Source: Lithobates sylvaticus (taxonomy: Eukaryota; Chordata; Amphibia; Anura; Ranidae). Taken from it: 64,000 bases of DNA. Shown here in pieces: positions 58,064-64,000 of the stretch. A program made the translations under genes and the position numbers. The stretch's first letter is position 1; every line of letters begins with the position of its first letter. The DNA lies in the NCBI GenBank assembly GCA_028564925.1, contig CM053028.1, forward strand, positions 437,167,071 through 437,231,070, given 5' to 3'. Below the pieces are notes generated by a model. The model ran no database searches and was not told where the DNA came from. It saw nothing but the letters and a program-made list of their open reading frames with translations.

Positions 58064-58464
58064 TATATTTATATATATATATATATCATTTTTTTTTTAT
58101 GTTTTCTTTTTTCGTTTGTTAAGGTGGGCCCTGACTCTTAAAAAGATGCATCATGTATGACACATGGATGTTTCATTATAGAGGTGAGGAGATGGCCCTT
58201 CTACAGGCATGATTGATCATTTCTATTAATAGTTTCACACAGTGATCATTCCATATCATGGCATTGATCAGATTCAATACTCACTCTGACAAAGCTTGCA
58301 GGGAACCATCCTTCACTGTCTAGGATCCTCCCCCACCACCACTCCTTGTTTGTGGCATCCATCACTTCAATGACGCTTCCAGCTTTGAAGCCGAGCTCTT
58401 GGTCATCCATAGTGACATGATCCCACAGGGCTTCTGCATACACCACGCTTCCATCACTGATCAG
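33973..58464 (-). CDS. ARHGEF4: ARHGEF4 (Asef) Rho guanine exchange factor, 3' nine exons
   Basis: Nine minus-strand exons: 58285-58464, 55379-55570, 52503-52682, 49794-50026, 45491-45620, 42772-42903, 38955-39198, 37834-37911 and 33973-34130. All introns are GT...AG, all phases agree, and the total is 1527 nt, 508 codons plus stop. Order: SH3 (about residues 5-62), linker, DH (about 100-280), PH (about 310-420) and C-terminal tail. By family knowledge Asef activates Rac1 and Cdc42 at the cell cortex and is released from autoinhibition when APC binds its N-terminal region, which must lie beyond 64000. ARHGEF4 is preferred over SPATA13 and ARHGEF9 because of [17 protein letters not shown] in the SH3, [16 protein letters not shown] and MIDISLDGF in the [15 protein letters not shown] in the PH, and the QKHP/FW.NISRL.PFRK tail. 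Identity was judged from remembered family sequence. Confidence 0.93.
34806..34981. mobile_element. palindromic MITE (TTTACTAAAACTGG family)
   Basis: The left arm (CTATTTACTAAAACAGG, GCAAAATCTGGTGCAAC) pairs with the right arm (GCTGCACCAGATTCTG, CCAGTTTTAGTAAAT). The middle has CCAATCAGCTTCCAGG and AGCTGATTGG. A second, diverged copy is at 35206-35362 and a split copy at 9786-10745. Confidence 0.75.
35206..35362. mobile_element. palindromic MITE, diverged copy
   Basis: It is the same family as 34806-34981: GAGTGCAACATTTTGTGCAG on the left pairs with CTGCACCAAATTTTGCACTC on the right, with CCAATCAGCTTC and GAAGCTAATTGG inside. Confidence 0.65.
35953..36788. mobile_element. TTAA-bounded MITE, split by another MITE
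   Basis: Ends are TTAAGGTGGTTGTAAACCC and, on the other strand, TTAAAGAGGAAGTAAACCC. Inside, an AAATATCTCC-type hairpin (36412-36446) is characteristic; related copies are at 48390-48520 and 59800-60160. A TA-bounded MITE interrupts it at 36010-36388. Confidence 0.7.
36010..36388. mobile_element. TA-bounded palindromic MITE (GTACACACGATCGGAC)
   Basis: Ends are TGCCGCGTACACACG and, on the other strand, TGCTGCGTACACACA, each next to TA. Inner arms carry GGACTTTCCGGCGGAC and its complement. The family recurs at 43785-44144, 51579-51981 and partly at 50391-50565. TA flanks suggest Tc1/mariner-type mobilisation, but no transposase is present. Confidence 0.7.
37201..37716. mobile_element. TTAA-bounded MITE
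   Basis: Ends are TTAAAGTGTTACTAAACCCA and, on the other strand, TTAAAGTGTTACTAAACCC, with TTAA at 37201-37204 and 37713-37716. This is piggyBac-like; no coding content. Confidence 0.75.
37834..37911 (-). CDS. ARHGEF4: ARHGEF4 exon: post-PH linker
   Basis: A 78-nt exon entering with two bases and leaving with one. It completes a Gly and reads [17 protein letters not shown], then PRPAGKPK. The donor is GTGAGT and the acceptor TGTCACTAG. A mariner-like MITE begins only 57 bases upstream in the same intron. Confidence 0.93.
37968..38519. mobile_element. mariner-like MITE (CCGTATATACTCGAG family)
   Basis: Ends are CCATATATACTCGAGTA and, on the other strand, CCGTATATACTCGAGTATG, flanked by TA (37966-37967 and 38520-38521). 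GGCTTATACTC motifs repeat inside both arms. The element at 62112-63968 belongs to the same family. Confidence 0.8.
38522..38850 (-). mobile_element. L2-like LINE 3' tail, 5'-truncated
   Basis: It begins on the plus strand with ATTATTATACAAGATG and AGCACCAACAGTTTGC, and includes GAGAACTTACAATCTAA, typical of an L2-type 3' tail read on the minus strand. A fragment of the same kind is at 58478-58550. The right limit is approximate; it ends before the PH exon at 38955. Confidence 0.5.
38955..39198 (-). CDS. ARHGEF4: ARHGEF4 exon: PH domain second half
   Basis: 244 nt, phase 0 in and one base out. It reads [20 protein letters not shown], then [13 protein letters not shown] and VKNAFKL, and ends with [17 protein letters not shown], the C-terminal PH helix with its invariant Trp. 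The donor is GTAATA and the acceptor CATCCTTAG. An unspliced frame continues past the donor, but the donor and the downstream exon show that the true end is at 38955. Confidence 0.95.
39686..39745. repeat. dispersed TTACATAGTTACATAG repeat
   Basis: It has the same core as 16070-16150 (TTACATAGTTACATAGTTAG, GGTTGAAAAAAG, CCATCCAGTTCAACC) and lies just left of the large inverted-repeat insert. Confidence 0.5.
40146..40186 (-). ncRNA. hammerhead ribozyme motif, mirror copy
   Basis: This is the counterpart of 40324-40364 in the other arm, read on the minus strand. The CUGACGA and GAAA cores and stem I are the same; stem II has one mismatched pair (GUGGC with GCCUC), so this copy is probably weaker. 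Confidence 0.65.
40324..40364 (+). ncRNA. hammerhead ribozyme motif (intact core)
   Basis: The order is stem I GCUC (40324-40327), core CUGACGA (40328-40334), stem II GUGGC with GCCAC (40335-40339 and 40346-40350) around a GGUUAA loop, core GAAA (40351-40354), a very short stem III (C-G plus A-U) with the predicted cleavage after A40360, then GAGC (40361-40364) closing stem I. All conserved core bases of the hammerhead are present. A tiny stem III is known in Penelope-like hammerheads, which may act as dimers. Activity is inferred. Confidence 0.7.
41736..42389. mobile_element. hAT-Charlie-like element with internal minisatellite
   Basis: The left end CAGGGGTCTCCAAACTTT and right end, on the other strand, CAATGGTCTCCATCTGC are of the type seen at 16171-16400. 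The 8-bp duplication CACTACAG is perfect at 41728-41735 and 42390-42397. About 60% of the element is a minisatellite. Confidence 0.9.
41880..42300. repeat. 32-bp minisatellite in the hAT element
   Basis: Units of the type TCAATGGGAGAAATGGTGCC followed by CCATTGCTGGTG recur about 12 times, with increasing similarity towards 42120-42250, where consecutive units are nearly identical. Confidence 0.85.
42772..42903 (-). CDS. ARHGEF4: ARHGEF4 exon: PH domain first half
   Basis: Forty-four codons in phase 0/0: [20 protein letters not shown], then [16 protein letters not shown]. These are the first PH strands; FFLFDHQ is the hallmark of the group. The donor GTATTT and acceptor CTGTCATAAG are intact. 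Confidence 0.95.
43785..44144. mobile_element. TA-bounded palindromic MITE
   Basis: It is the same family as 36010-36388: ends TGCTACGTACACAC and, on the other strand, TGCCGGGTACACACG, with TA at 43783-43784 and 44145-44146. GATAAGGAAGTTCATAGCC-like middle sequence is shared with the other copy. Confidence 0.75.
45099..45260. mobile_element. hAT MITE, near-perfect hairpin
   Basis: Ends are TAGAGTTGCCACCTCATCCC and, on the other strand, TAGGGTTGCCACCTCATCCC. The 8-bp duplication GTGAAACA is perfect at 45091-45098 and 45261-45268. It is 162 bp long and related by its ends to 31859-32328. Confidence 0.9.
45491..45620 (-). CDS. ARHGEF4: ARHGEF4 exon: DH C-terminal helix
   Basis: 130 nt; the first base completes the split Arg codon and the exon ends in phase 0. 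It encodes [19 protein letters not shown] then [17 protein letters not shown] and SSIEEWE, the long final DH helix leading to the PH domain. The donor is GTAAGT (45490 downwards) and the acceptor TTTCATGTAG. Confidence 0.95.
46116..46382. mobile_element. Harbinger-like MITE (first of a pair)
   Basis: Ends are GAGCCGGTTCACACAGG and, on the other strand, GAGCCGGTTCACACTG, with TAA at 46113-46115 and 46383-46385. The interior is made of short palindromes around CAGGCGACTT and AAGTCG. Confidence 0.8.
46386..46815. mobile_element. Harbinger-like MITE (second of a pair)
   Basis: Ends are GGCCCCTTTCACACTGGGGC and, on the other strand, GGCTACTTTCACACTGGAGC, with TAA at 46383-46385 and 46816-46818. 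It shares its left TAA with the neighbouring MITE. Inside are GC-rich hairpins (for example GGCGCTATTGCGC...GCGCC near 46413-46442). Confidence 0.8.
49794..50026 (-). CDS. ARHGEF4: ARHGEF4 exon: DH domain core
   Basis: 233 nt, entering in phase 0 and leaving with two bases (AG) of an Arg codon. The acceptor TATATGTCAG ends at 50027 and the donor GTATGT follows. It carries [14 protein letters not shown] and conserved region 3, [17 protein letters not shown], the helix most directly involved in catalysing GDP release. It matches ARHGEF4 better than its paralogues at MIDISLDGF (the others have IDIAIDGF). Confidence 0.95.
51254..51420 (-). mobile_element. L2-tail-bearing repeat
   Basis: ATGA tetranucleotides are followed by CTTGTATAGCGCTACC and GCGAACTGAATCGCCTCAGG, the same 3' tail as the L2 copies in the minisatellite (GTATAGCGCTGCAACTGCG, GAACTGAATCGCCTCGAGG). 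Beyond about 51330 it departs from the LINE, so it may be a SINE or a different LINE using that tail. Confidence 0.55.
51579..51981. mobile_element. TA/TAA-bounded palindromic MITE, GTACACGCGGTCG type
   Basis: It belongs to the GTACACACGATCGGAC family: left TGCCCCGTACACGCGGTCG, right arm CGAACGTGTGTACATGGGC, with many internal short palindromes of AAAATCCGA/TCGGATTTT type. Confidence 0.65.
52503..52682 (-). CDS. ARHGEF4: ARHGEF4 exon: DH domain, second part
   Basis: Sixty codons in phase 0/0, beginning [13 protein letters not shown] and ending [12 protein letters not shown]. The donor is GTAAGT and the acceptor TTTGTAAAG. It includes [19 protein letters not shown], a conserved DH helix of the Asef/collybistin group. 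Confidence 0.95.
53942..54386. mobile_element. insert with a 70-bp-arm hairpin and 23-bp flanking repeats
   Basis: A 23-bp direct repeat beginning TACATATAGGTGTATAG lies at 53919-53941 and 54387-54409. The insert starts with a large inverted repeat (arms about 53942-54008 and 54048-54122, sharing GTCATACGTTTTCTCTCATG) and ends with a small palindrome, CCCCGAAAGTAAGACATATG and its complement (54316-54349). Class not recognised; long direct repeats suggest target-primed retroposition. Confidence 0.5.
54658..54836 (+). mobile_element. short LINE-like retroposon with 16-bp TSD
   Basis: The 16-bp AAGAACAAAACTACAG is perfect at 54642-54657 and 54837-54852. The insert ends in AATAAAATTATTAATAAAG and an A-run, so it is a plus-strand, 5'-truncated, poly-A-tailed retroposition. 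The perfect duplication suggests a recent event. Confidence 0.75.
55379..55570 (-). CDS. ARHGEF4: ARHGEF4 exon: SH3-DH linker and DH start
   Basis: Sixty-four codons in phase 0/0. The acceptor TTGTACACAG ends at 55571 and the donor GTAAAT follows 55379. The first 37 residues are a polar, charged linker (LRVNQDDP then Ser/Lys/Gln-rich), which is expected to vary between species. Then comes [19 protein letters not shown], conserved region 1 of the DH domain, which contacts switch regions of the GTPase. Confidence 0.95.
55929..56000. repeat. TA microsatellite
   Basis: A run of about 36 TA dinucleotides with almost no interruption. Confidence 0.95.
56266..57720. mobile_element. TTAA-bounded MITE holding a piggyBac-like element
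   Basis: Outer ends start at TTAA (56266-56269 and 57717-57720): TTAAAGCGCTGTTTCAGC and, on the other strand, TTAAAGTGGAGGACCACCC. A piggyBac-like element is nested at 56339-57324. Confidence 0.5.
56339..57324 (+). mobile_element. piggyBac-like non-autonomous element, copy 1
   Basis: Ends are CCACTTCAGCCCCGGACC and, on the other strand, CCGCTTCCCGCCCGCC, with TTAA on both sides (56335-56338 and 57325-57328). The left half is AT-rich (GCGCTATAAACAAAAATAG), the right half very GC-rich with hairpins (GGGGAGAGGTTT and AAACCTCTCCCC at 57088-57118). No transposase. Confidence 0.8.
58026..58085. repeat. TA microsatellite, interrupted
   Basis: Two TA runs separated by TTTATTATATTTA. Confidence 0.9.
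58285..58464 (-). CDS. ARHGEF4: ARHGEF4 exon: SH3 domain
   Basis: Sixty codons in phase 0/0. The acceptor TTTCCTCACAG precedes 58464 and the donor GTGAGT follows 58285. It encodes nearly the whole SH3 domain: the ALWDH motif, the acidic DDQELGF RT loop, the WWWG triplet (n-Src loop and specificity Trp) and [10 protein letters not shown] (the 3-10 helix Pro and Tyr-equivalent region). In Asef the SH3 packs on the DH/PH unit to hold it inactive. An in-frame Met (MVYAEALW-like) is not the gene start, because LISDGSV precedes it after the acceptor. Confidence 0.95.
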
Positions 58465-59069
58465 CTGTGAGGAAATATTATTATTATTATTATTATACAG
58501 GTTTTATATAGCACCAACAGTTTGCACAGAGCTTTACATAATGAAATGCACATTTTCCGTAGTTTTCAGTATTCTTCCCATATATTAGTTATGACACTTT
58601 TTGCCATTATATATTCTCTTCCTTAAAGCATAACTCTGGGATTTTCCATTAGTACTCCCCCCACACAAAACACTAAACAGTTATTACATTTGTGACATTT
58701 CTTACAGTTTAAGAGATATGATTTCCCATGAATCCTTGGGATTGGAGTGAATGTGGGAGGTACACTAGGCTTGTACATGTATATATGAACTCGCCCACTT
58801 CAACATAAACCACACCCCTCATTCTTCAGCCAGCAAGCCATACATAACACACAGTATGATAGGTTACACCCCCTCATAAATGTAAAGCATGTCTGTTCTC
58901 TCCCCTCCAGCCACAACAGGAAATAGTCATATTGGCCTTACTTACTTTATGTAACTATTACTGAACTGTAGACACATCCCATAACTACATATTATACACA
59001 CTGTACTCTTCTGTAATTCAGTATTAGAAATATTGCTCCTGCTGCAGCTTTCAGATGGTTGTAACAGAA

Positions 59070-59785
59070 ATCAGGGGCCCCCACTGCAGCTCATCAGTGG
59101 CCCCCACTGCAGCTCATCAGTGGCCCCCAGTGCAGCTCATCAGTGGCCCCCAGTGCAGCTCATCAGTGGCTCCCAGTGCAGCCCATCAGTGGCTCCCAGT
59201 GCAGCTCATCAGTGGCCCCCAGTGCAGCTCATTAGTGCCCCCAGTGCAGCTCATCAGTGGCTCCCAGTGCAGCTCATCAGTGGCTCCCTACTGCAGATAA
59301 TCAGTGGCCCCTCCTGCAGCTCAGCAGTGGCCCCTACTGCAGCTCATCAGTGCCCCCCAGTGCAGCTCATCAGTGGCCCCCAGTGCAGCTCATCAGTGGC
59401 CCCCAGTGCAGCTCATCAGTGGCCCCAGTGCAGCTCATCAGTGGCTCCCAGTGCAGCCCATCAGTGGCTCCCAGTGCAGCTCATCAGTGGCCCCCAGTGC
59501 AGCTCATTAGTGCCCCCAGTGCAGCTCATCAGTGGCTCCCAGTGCAGCTCATCAGTGGCTCCCAGTGCAGCTCATCAGTGGCTCCCTACTGCAGATAATC
59601 AGTGGCCCCTCCTGCAGCTCAGCAGTGGCCCCTACTGCAGCTCATCAGTGCCCCCCAGTGCAGCTCATCAGTGGCCCCCAGTGCAGCTCATCAGTGGCCC
59701 CCAGTGCAGCTCATCAGTGGCCCCCAGTGCAGCTCATCAGTGCCCTCCAGTGTAGCTCCTCAGTGGCCCCCCAGTGCAGCAAAGC
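59070..59785. repeat. 23-bp minisatellite with a higher-order repeat
   Basis: The unit is GCTCATCAGTGGCCCCCAGT plus GCA, with variants (CTCCCAG, CCTACTGCAGATAATC). A block with the rare CCCTACTGCAG variants recurs about 298 bp apart (near 59330 and 59628), so a higher-order unit of about 13 copies has been duplicated. Long open frames here are the unit read through. Confidence 0.95.
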
Positions 59786-59799
59786 ATACTAGTTCATTA

Positions 59800-60160
59800 T
59801 TTAATACTCACCTGGGCTCAAAGCCGTACACAGCACCGGCCAGTGACATCACTCCCGGGGGTTACTTCCGGGTATCGTGGCTCCATCTCTGCGATTGGCC
59901 GGAGCCGTGATGATGTCACTCCCGCACATGCGCGCGGGAGCCGCTGGTAACGGCACACTCACTGAAGCAACGGCTCATACGTACCATTGCTTCAGTTTGC
60001 TTCAGTGCGCATGTGCCGATGACGTCGGCACATGCAGGGGACAGGGGGATATTTCCTAAACCGTGCATGTTTAGGAGATATCCTGGGTAGCTACAGGTAA
60101 GCCTTATTATAGGCTTACCTGTAGCAAAAAGGGGTCTGTAAGGGTTTACAACCACTTTAA
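59800..60160 (-). mobile_element. TTAA-family MITE portion adjoining the minisatellite
   Basis: Read on the minus strand from TTAA at 60157-60160 it gives TTAAAGTGGTTGTAAACCC, the end of the 35953-36788 family, with the TATCTCCTAAACATGC hairpin (about 60050-60080). Its other end runs into the minisatellite at about 59790, so the array probably grew from or replaced that end. Confidence 0.6.
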
Positions 60161-62120
60161 AGTCATAGTCCAGTCAGATATAATCAACACCATTTTATGT
60201 TATATATTTACATATAACTAACATAAGTACCACATAGAAGGCTAATTAACATTCTAGCCATTCAGGGCTGCCCTCTGTGTTCGTGCTTATGTGGTGAGGA
60301 GAGAAGAGGGATGAACTTATTGGTATCCTGCTGCTCCTTTATTTTCTAATCACAGACTGGGGTGAGTCCTGAACAAGGTTACCATGTGCTATGTAGTAAG
60401 TAGCAAGGTCAAGGTCCCAGATGTGCAGTCTGCTGGGGGGGGGCTGGTTTTACAAGACTTGATAAACAATCATAACACCTTTGGCATTCAACACAATTTT
60501 CAGATATTTATTTGAATGTGTATTTAGCAGTTTTCCTGGAGTTTTGGGTTTCATCCCAAGATAATATCATGTTCTGATATTATCTGTGTTCTGCTCAGTG
60601 GCGTAGTAGGTAGTACTAATGCCAGGCAGCACTGGGGTCCCTGGTTTGAATACCAACCCGGTCAATTACTGCATGGAGTTTGCATGTGCTCATGTGGGGT
60701 TCCTCTGGGATCCTCCCACACCCCAAAGACATTCTGGTAGGTTAATTGGTCTAGTATGTGTGTGCGGGTCCAAAAATCCAACTTGCAGACCTTGTTTCTT
60801 GAAGAATTATGAACACCTTGGTTGGTAGATAGTGAGTGTGTATTGTGACTTGGTAGCAGTTATAATGGACACATATACAGTATACTATATATATACCTCC
60901 CAACATTTTGAGATGGGAATGAGGGGACACCTACTAGCAAACGTATGTAGGCATGGGACACACCCCCTGCCACACCCACTTAAAGGAGAATTAACCCCAA
61001 AAAAAAGGTTAATTAAATCCACAAGGGCTTTTTTTTACCACTACTATTCCTTTATATCGGCTTTTAAAATATACAAATGCAACAATTGGTGAAAGGTTTA
61101 GCACTGGGACACACTTTTTAAAATATAAAAAGTGCATTTTATAAACAGCTATATACATCAGACCAAAATGAGGGACAAATGAGGACAGATGAGGGACAGA
61201 GGGACATTGCTCCACATCAGGGACAGTTGGTGGGTATGCATATGTATATTTTATGCCAGACCATAAACTTGTATAACATTATCCTATGTTTTGGAGCTGA
61301 GAAGTGGAGGGATTTTTGTAGTTTAGCAAAAGGCATCTGGGCAGGGCTGACACCATTGGACAGGTAACAACATGATTTCTAAAGTGGACTTGTTCAGGTT
61401 AGGTGGTAGGGAAGGCAACACATATGTGAATTTTAAATTTATAATGTCTATTATTTCCATGTACTTATTCCATCTGAAGTACCTGGCTGATACTGCCAAT
61501 CACCTTTCTTCCTTGTTTTAAACTGACCACACAAGCTGATTGGTGCAGTTTGTATCCTTTGGCTGGACATTCCGAGGTACAGGACACTGTACAGACACAC
61601 GGTATACCTGTATTGAGTAGTTTGTTCAGCCACCACACCCCCTCCTAATCACAGACTGCCTCTTGAACACACCCCCTGCTTAAGCACAGCCCGCATCTTG
61701 CCTCAGGATGAAAAGACAATGGAATACAGGGAGACGTTGTGTCCTTACCATGTCCTGTATCCCCATCCCCCACTATCAGGAAGAAGAGATGCATGGTCAC
61801 ATAACCAAACTTTTCAACTTTGTAAAAAAAAGGTAAGAAAGATCGTTTCTGAAACTAACCAAAAGCAGTTATGGTGCCTTTGTTGTTATTTCTGCATTAG
61901 ACAGGATCGATAACATTGTATACAGTATATGTACCTACTTTAACCTCTTCAGCCCCTGAAAGTTTTACCCCCTTCATGACCAGACTGAACAGTCACATTT
62001 CATTGAACAGTCACTTTTGATGGAACAGTCCAGGCCAAGTGATAAGGAAGGCAATAGTTATTTCTGAAATTGAAGTACAAATATAATTTTATTTAATTTA
62101 GAAATAATTTACCGTATATA

Positions 62121-63099
62121 CCCACTTCCCGACCGCCTAACGCGATATACGTCGGCAAAATGGCACGGGCAGGCAAAATCACGTACCTGTACGTGATCGT
62201 GCATGTGCCTGCCTGTGGGTCGCGCGTGCGCGGCCAGCGGCGCGCTCGCGACCCGGCCGGGGAGCTCCGTGACCCCGGCCGCGGGACCAGCGGACCCGAT
62301 CGCCGCTGGTGTCCCGCGATCGGGTTACGGAGCTGAAGAACGGGGAGAGGTCTGTGTAAACAAACCTCTCCCCGCGCTTCCTACACTGACTGTCAGTGAT
62401 CGGCTGTTCCCTGTCATCGGGAACGCCGATCAATGATGTCAGACGTACAGCCACGCCCCCTACTGTAAAAAAAAACACAACACGTCACACTGACTCCTCC
62501 CCGCCCCCTAGTGGTTAACTCTTTCACTACAACTGTCATTTACATAGGAATCAGTGCTATTTAAATAGCACTGATTTCTGTATAAATGACAAATGTCCCA
62601 AAAATGTGTCAAAAATGTCCGATGTGTCCGCCATAATGTCGCAGTCACATTACTAGTAAAAAAAAATATATAAATAAAAATGCTATAAAACTATCCCCTA
62701 TTTTGTAAACGCTATAACTTTTGCGCAAACCAATCAATAATCGCTAATTGCGATTTTTTTTACCAAAAATATGTAGAAGAATACGTATCGGCCTAAACTG
62801 AGGAAAAAAAATGTTTTTTTATATATTTTTTGGGGATATTTATTATAGCAAAAAGCAAAAAATATTGCATTGTTTTCAAAATTGTCGCTCTATTTTTGTT
62901 TATAGCACAAAAAAATAAAAACCGCAGAGGCGATCAAATACCACCAAAAGAAAGCTCTATTTGTGGGGGAAAAAAAGACGCCAATTTTGTTTTGGAGCCA
63001 CGTTGCACGACCGCGCAATTGTCAGTTAAAGCGACGCAGTGCCGAATCGCAAAAAGGGGCCTGGTCCTTCGGCTGCAAATTGGTCCGGGGCTGAAGTGG
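62121..63099 (-). mobile_element. piggyBac-like non-autonomous element, copy 2
   Basis: It is the same family as 56339-57324 in the opposite orientation: ends CCCACTTCCCGACC and, on the other strand, CCACTTCAGCCCCGGACC. The flanks are TATA on the left and ATAC on the right, not TTAA, so either the target site was unusual or the junction has changed. Confidence 0.75.
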
Positions 63100-63477
63100 A
63101 TACTCAAGTATATGCCGAGATTTTCAGCCCTTTTTTTTGGGCTGAAAGTACCCCCCTCGGCTTATACTCGAGTCACCGCCGTCTGTCTGCATGATCAGTG
63201 TGTCATGCAGACAGACGGCGGCCCTAACAGTGTTTAAACGCCACGCCTCCTTGTCTGTGATAGGCGGAACACTATTTCCCAGCAGTCAGTGTTCCGCCTA
63301 TCACGGACATCCTCTCATCCTCGTCCGTGGTATGAGGATGAGAGGATGTCCGTGATAGGCGGAACATGGACTGCTGGGAAATAGAGTGTTCTGCCTATCA
63401 CAGACAAGGAAGCGCAGGTTTTAAATACAGTTATGGCCGCCGTATGTACCGGCACGCTGATCGCTGCAAATGAGGGA

Positions 63478-63828
63478 CAAGGATGCTGCAGAACAGGACA
63501 CAGAGGCTGCAGAACAGGACACCGAGGCTGCAGAACAGGACACAGAGGCTGCAGAACAGGACACAGAGGCTGCAGAACAGGACACAGAGGCTGCAGAACA
63601 GGACACCGAGGCTGCAGAACAGGACACCGAGGCTGCAGAACAGGACACAGAGGCTGCAGAACAGGACACCGAGGCTGCAGAACAGGACACCGAGGCTGCA
63701 GAACAGGACACAGAGGCTGCAGAACAGGACACAGAGGCTGCAGAACAGGACACAGAGGCTGCAGAACAGGACACCGAGGCTGCAGAACAGGACACCGAGG
63801 CTGCAGAACAGGACACAGGTAGGCTGTG
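63478..63828. repeat. 21-bp minisatellite
   Basis: Seventeen or so units of GAGGCTGCAGAACAGGACAC plus A or C, almost identical, with only the last base varying. It is open in every frame because 21 is a multiple of three; the frames are not genes. Confidence 0.95.
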
Positions 63829-64000
63829 ACCCTCTTTTCCACTTACAGTAGCTGCTGCATTTCTCACCCTCGGCTTATACTCGGGTCAATACGTTTTCCC
63901 AGTTTTTTTTGTGGTAAATTAGGGGCCTCGGCTTATATTCGGGTCGACCTATACTCAAGTGTATACGGTAGTAACTATAGGTCCTAGGCCAAGCAACTAG

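Larger units (their letters stand above)
55571..58284 (-). other. ARHGEF4 intron, SH3 to DH
   Basis: A 2.7-kb intron with TA microsatellites (about 55929-56000 and 58026-58085) and a nested pair of TTAA-bounded elements. No exon-like sequence otherwise. Confidence 0.6.
62112..63968. mobile_element. mariner-like MITE with a nested piggyBac-like copy and a minisatellite
   Basis: The left CCGTATATA and right end, on the other strand, CCGTATACACTTGAGTATAG, with TA flanks (62110-62111 and 63969-63970), match the family at 37968-38519. The left arm is split by the element at 62121-63099. A 21-bp minisatellite occupies 63478-63828, and strong palindromes lie at 63178-63420. Confidence 0.75.
58465..64000 (-). 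other. ARHGEF4 upstream intron (continues past the window)
   Basis: At least 5.5 kb of intron lie between the SH3 exon and the next upstream exon, which is outside. 58478-58550 is an L2-tail fragment. 60170-62110 is dispersed-repeat and unassigned sequence. No exon with matching splice sites was found. Confidence 0.6.

Noticed and set aside
58285-58464. SPATA13 (Asef2) or ARHGEF9 (collybistin) as identity
   Set aside because: SH3, DH and PH signature stretches and the C-terminal tail resemble ARHGEF4 more than either paralogue as remembered; an alignment would settle it.
59033-59910. Long plus-strand frames (AAHQWPPVQLISG repeats)
   Set aside because: They are read-through of the 23-bp minisatellite in three frames.
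63421-63867. Overlapping open frames on both strands (EQDTEAA and SAASVSC repeats)
   Set aside because: A 21-bp unit without stops stays open in all frames; there is no start context or splice evidence.
1-64000. tRNA, rRNA or microRNA genes
   Set aside because: I saw no cloverleaf with A and B boxes and no rRNA-like stretch. The many hairpins are explained by MITEs, so none is called.

Overview
The window looks like nuclear DNA of an amphibian, most likely a ranid (true) frog. It has spliced exons with long introns and a dense mix of palindromic MITEs, hAT, piggyBac-like and Harbinger-like DNA transposons, L2-type LINEs, DIRS elements and Penelope-like sequences. The species call is inference from repeat style, not from a database match.

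Layout. 1-2814: a minus-strand LTR retrotransposon fossil with identical LTR copies, sitting inside a DIRS fossil (2815 to about 6060) that also holds a LINE-like insert and a 1.05-kb hAT. 6171 to about 9675: a plus-strand terminal exon, almost all 3'UTR, free of recognisable transposons; by the usual vertebrate gene order it may be FAM168B. 9786-16150: nested MITEs, a small Penelope-like insert, DIRS-like remains and other repeats. 16171-28272: three hAT elements in a row; the third is 10.3 kb long because it contains a roughly 9.3-kb minisatellite with two copies of one L2 LINE fragment. 28281-33972: intergenic DNA with more MITEs.

33973-58464: nine minus-strand exons of a Rho-family exchange factor, the frog orthologue of ARHGEF4 (Asef). 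They encode SH3, DH and PH domains and the C-terminus. All splice sites are GT/AG and the exon lengths add up to exactly 508 codons plus a stop. The 5' part of the gene, with the APC-binding region, lies beyond 64000. The introns and the 58465-64000 stretch are full of transposons, five of which in the whole window carry internal minisatellites.

The most striking signals are a hammerhead-ribozyme motif present in both arms of a 0.9-kb inverted repeat in an ARHGEF4 intron (plus strand 40324-40364, minus strand 40146-40186), bounded by a 16-bp target duplication, and the minisatellite-filled hAT element at 18008-28272.
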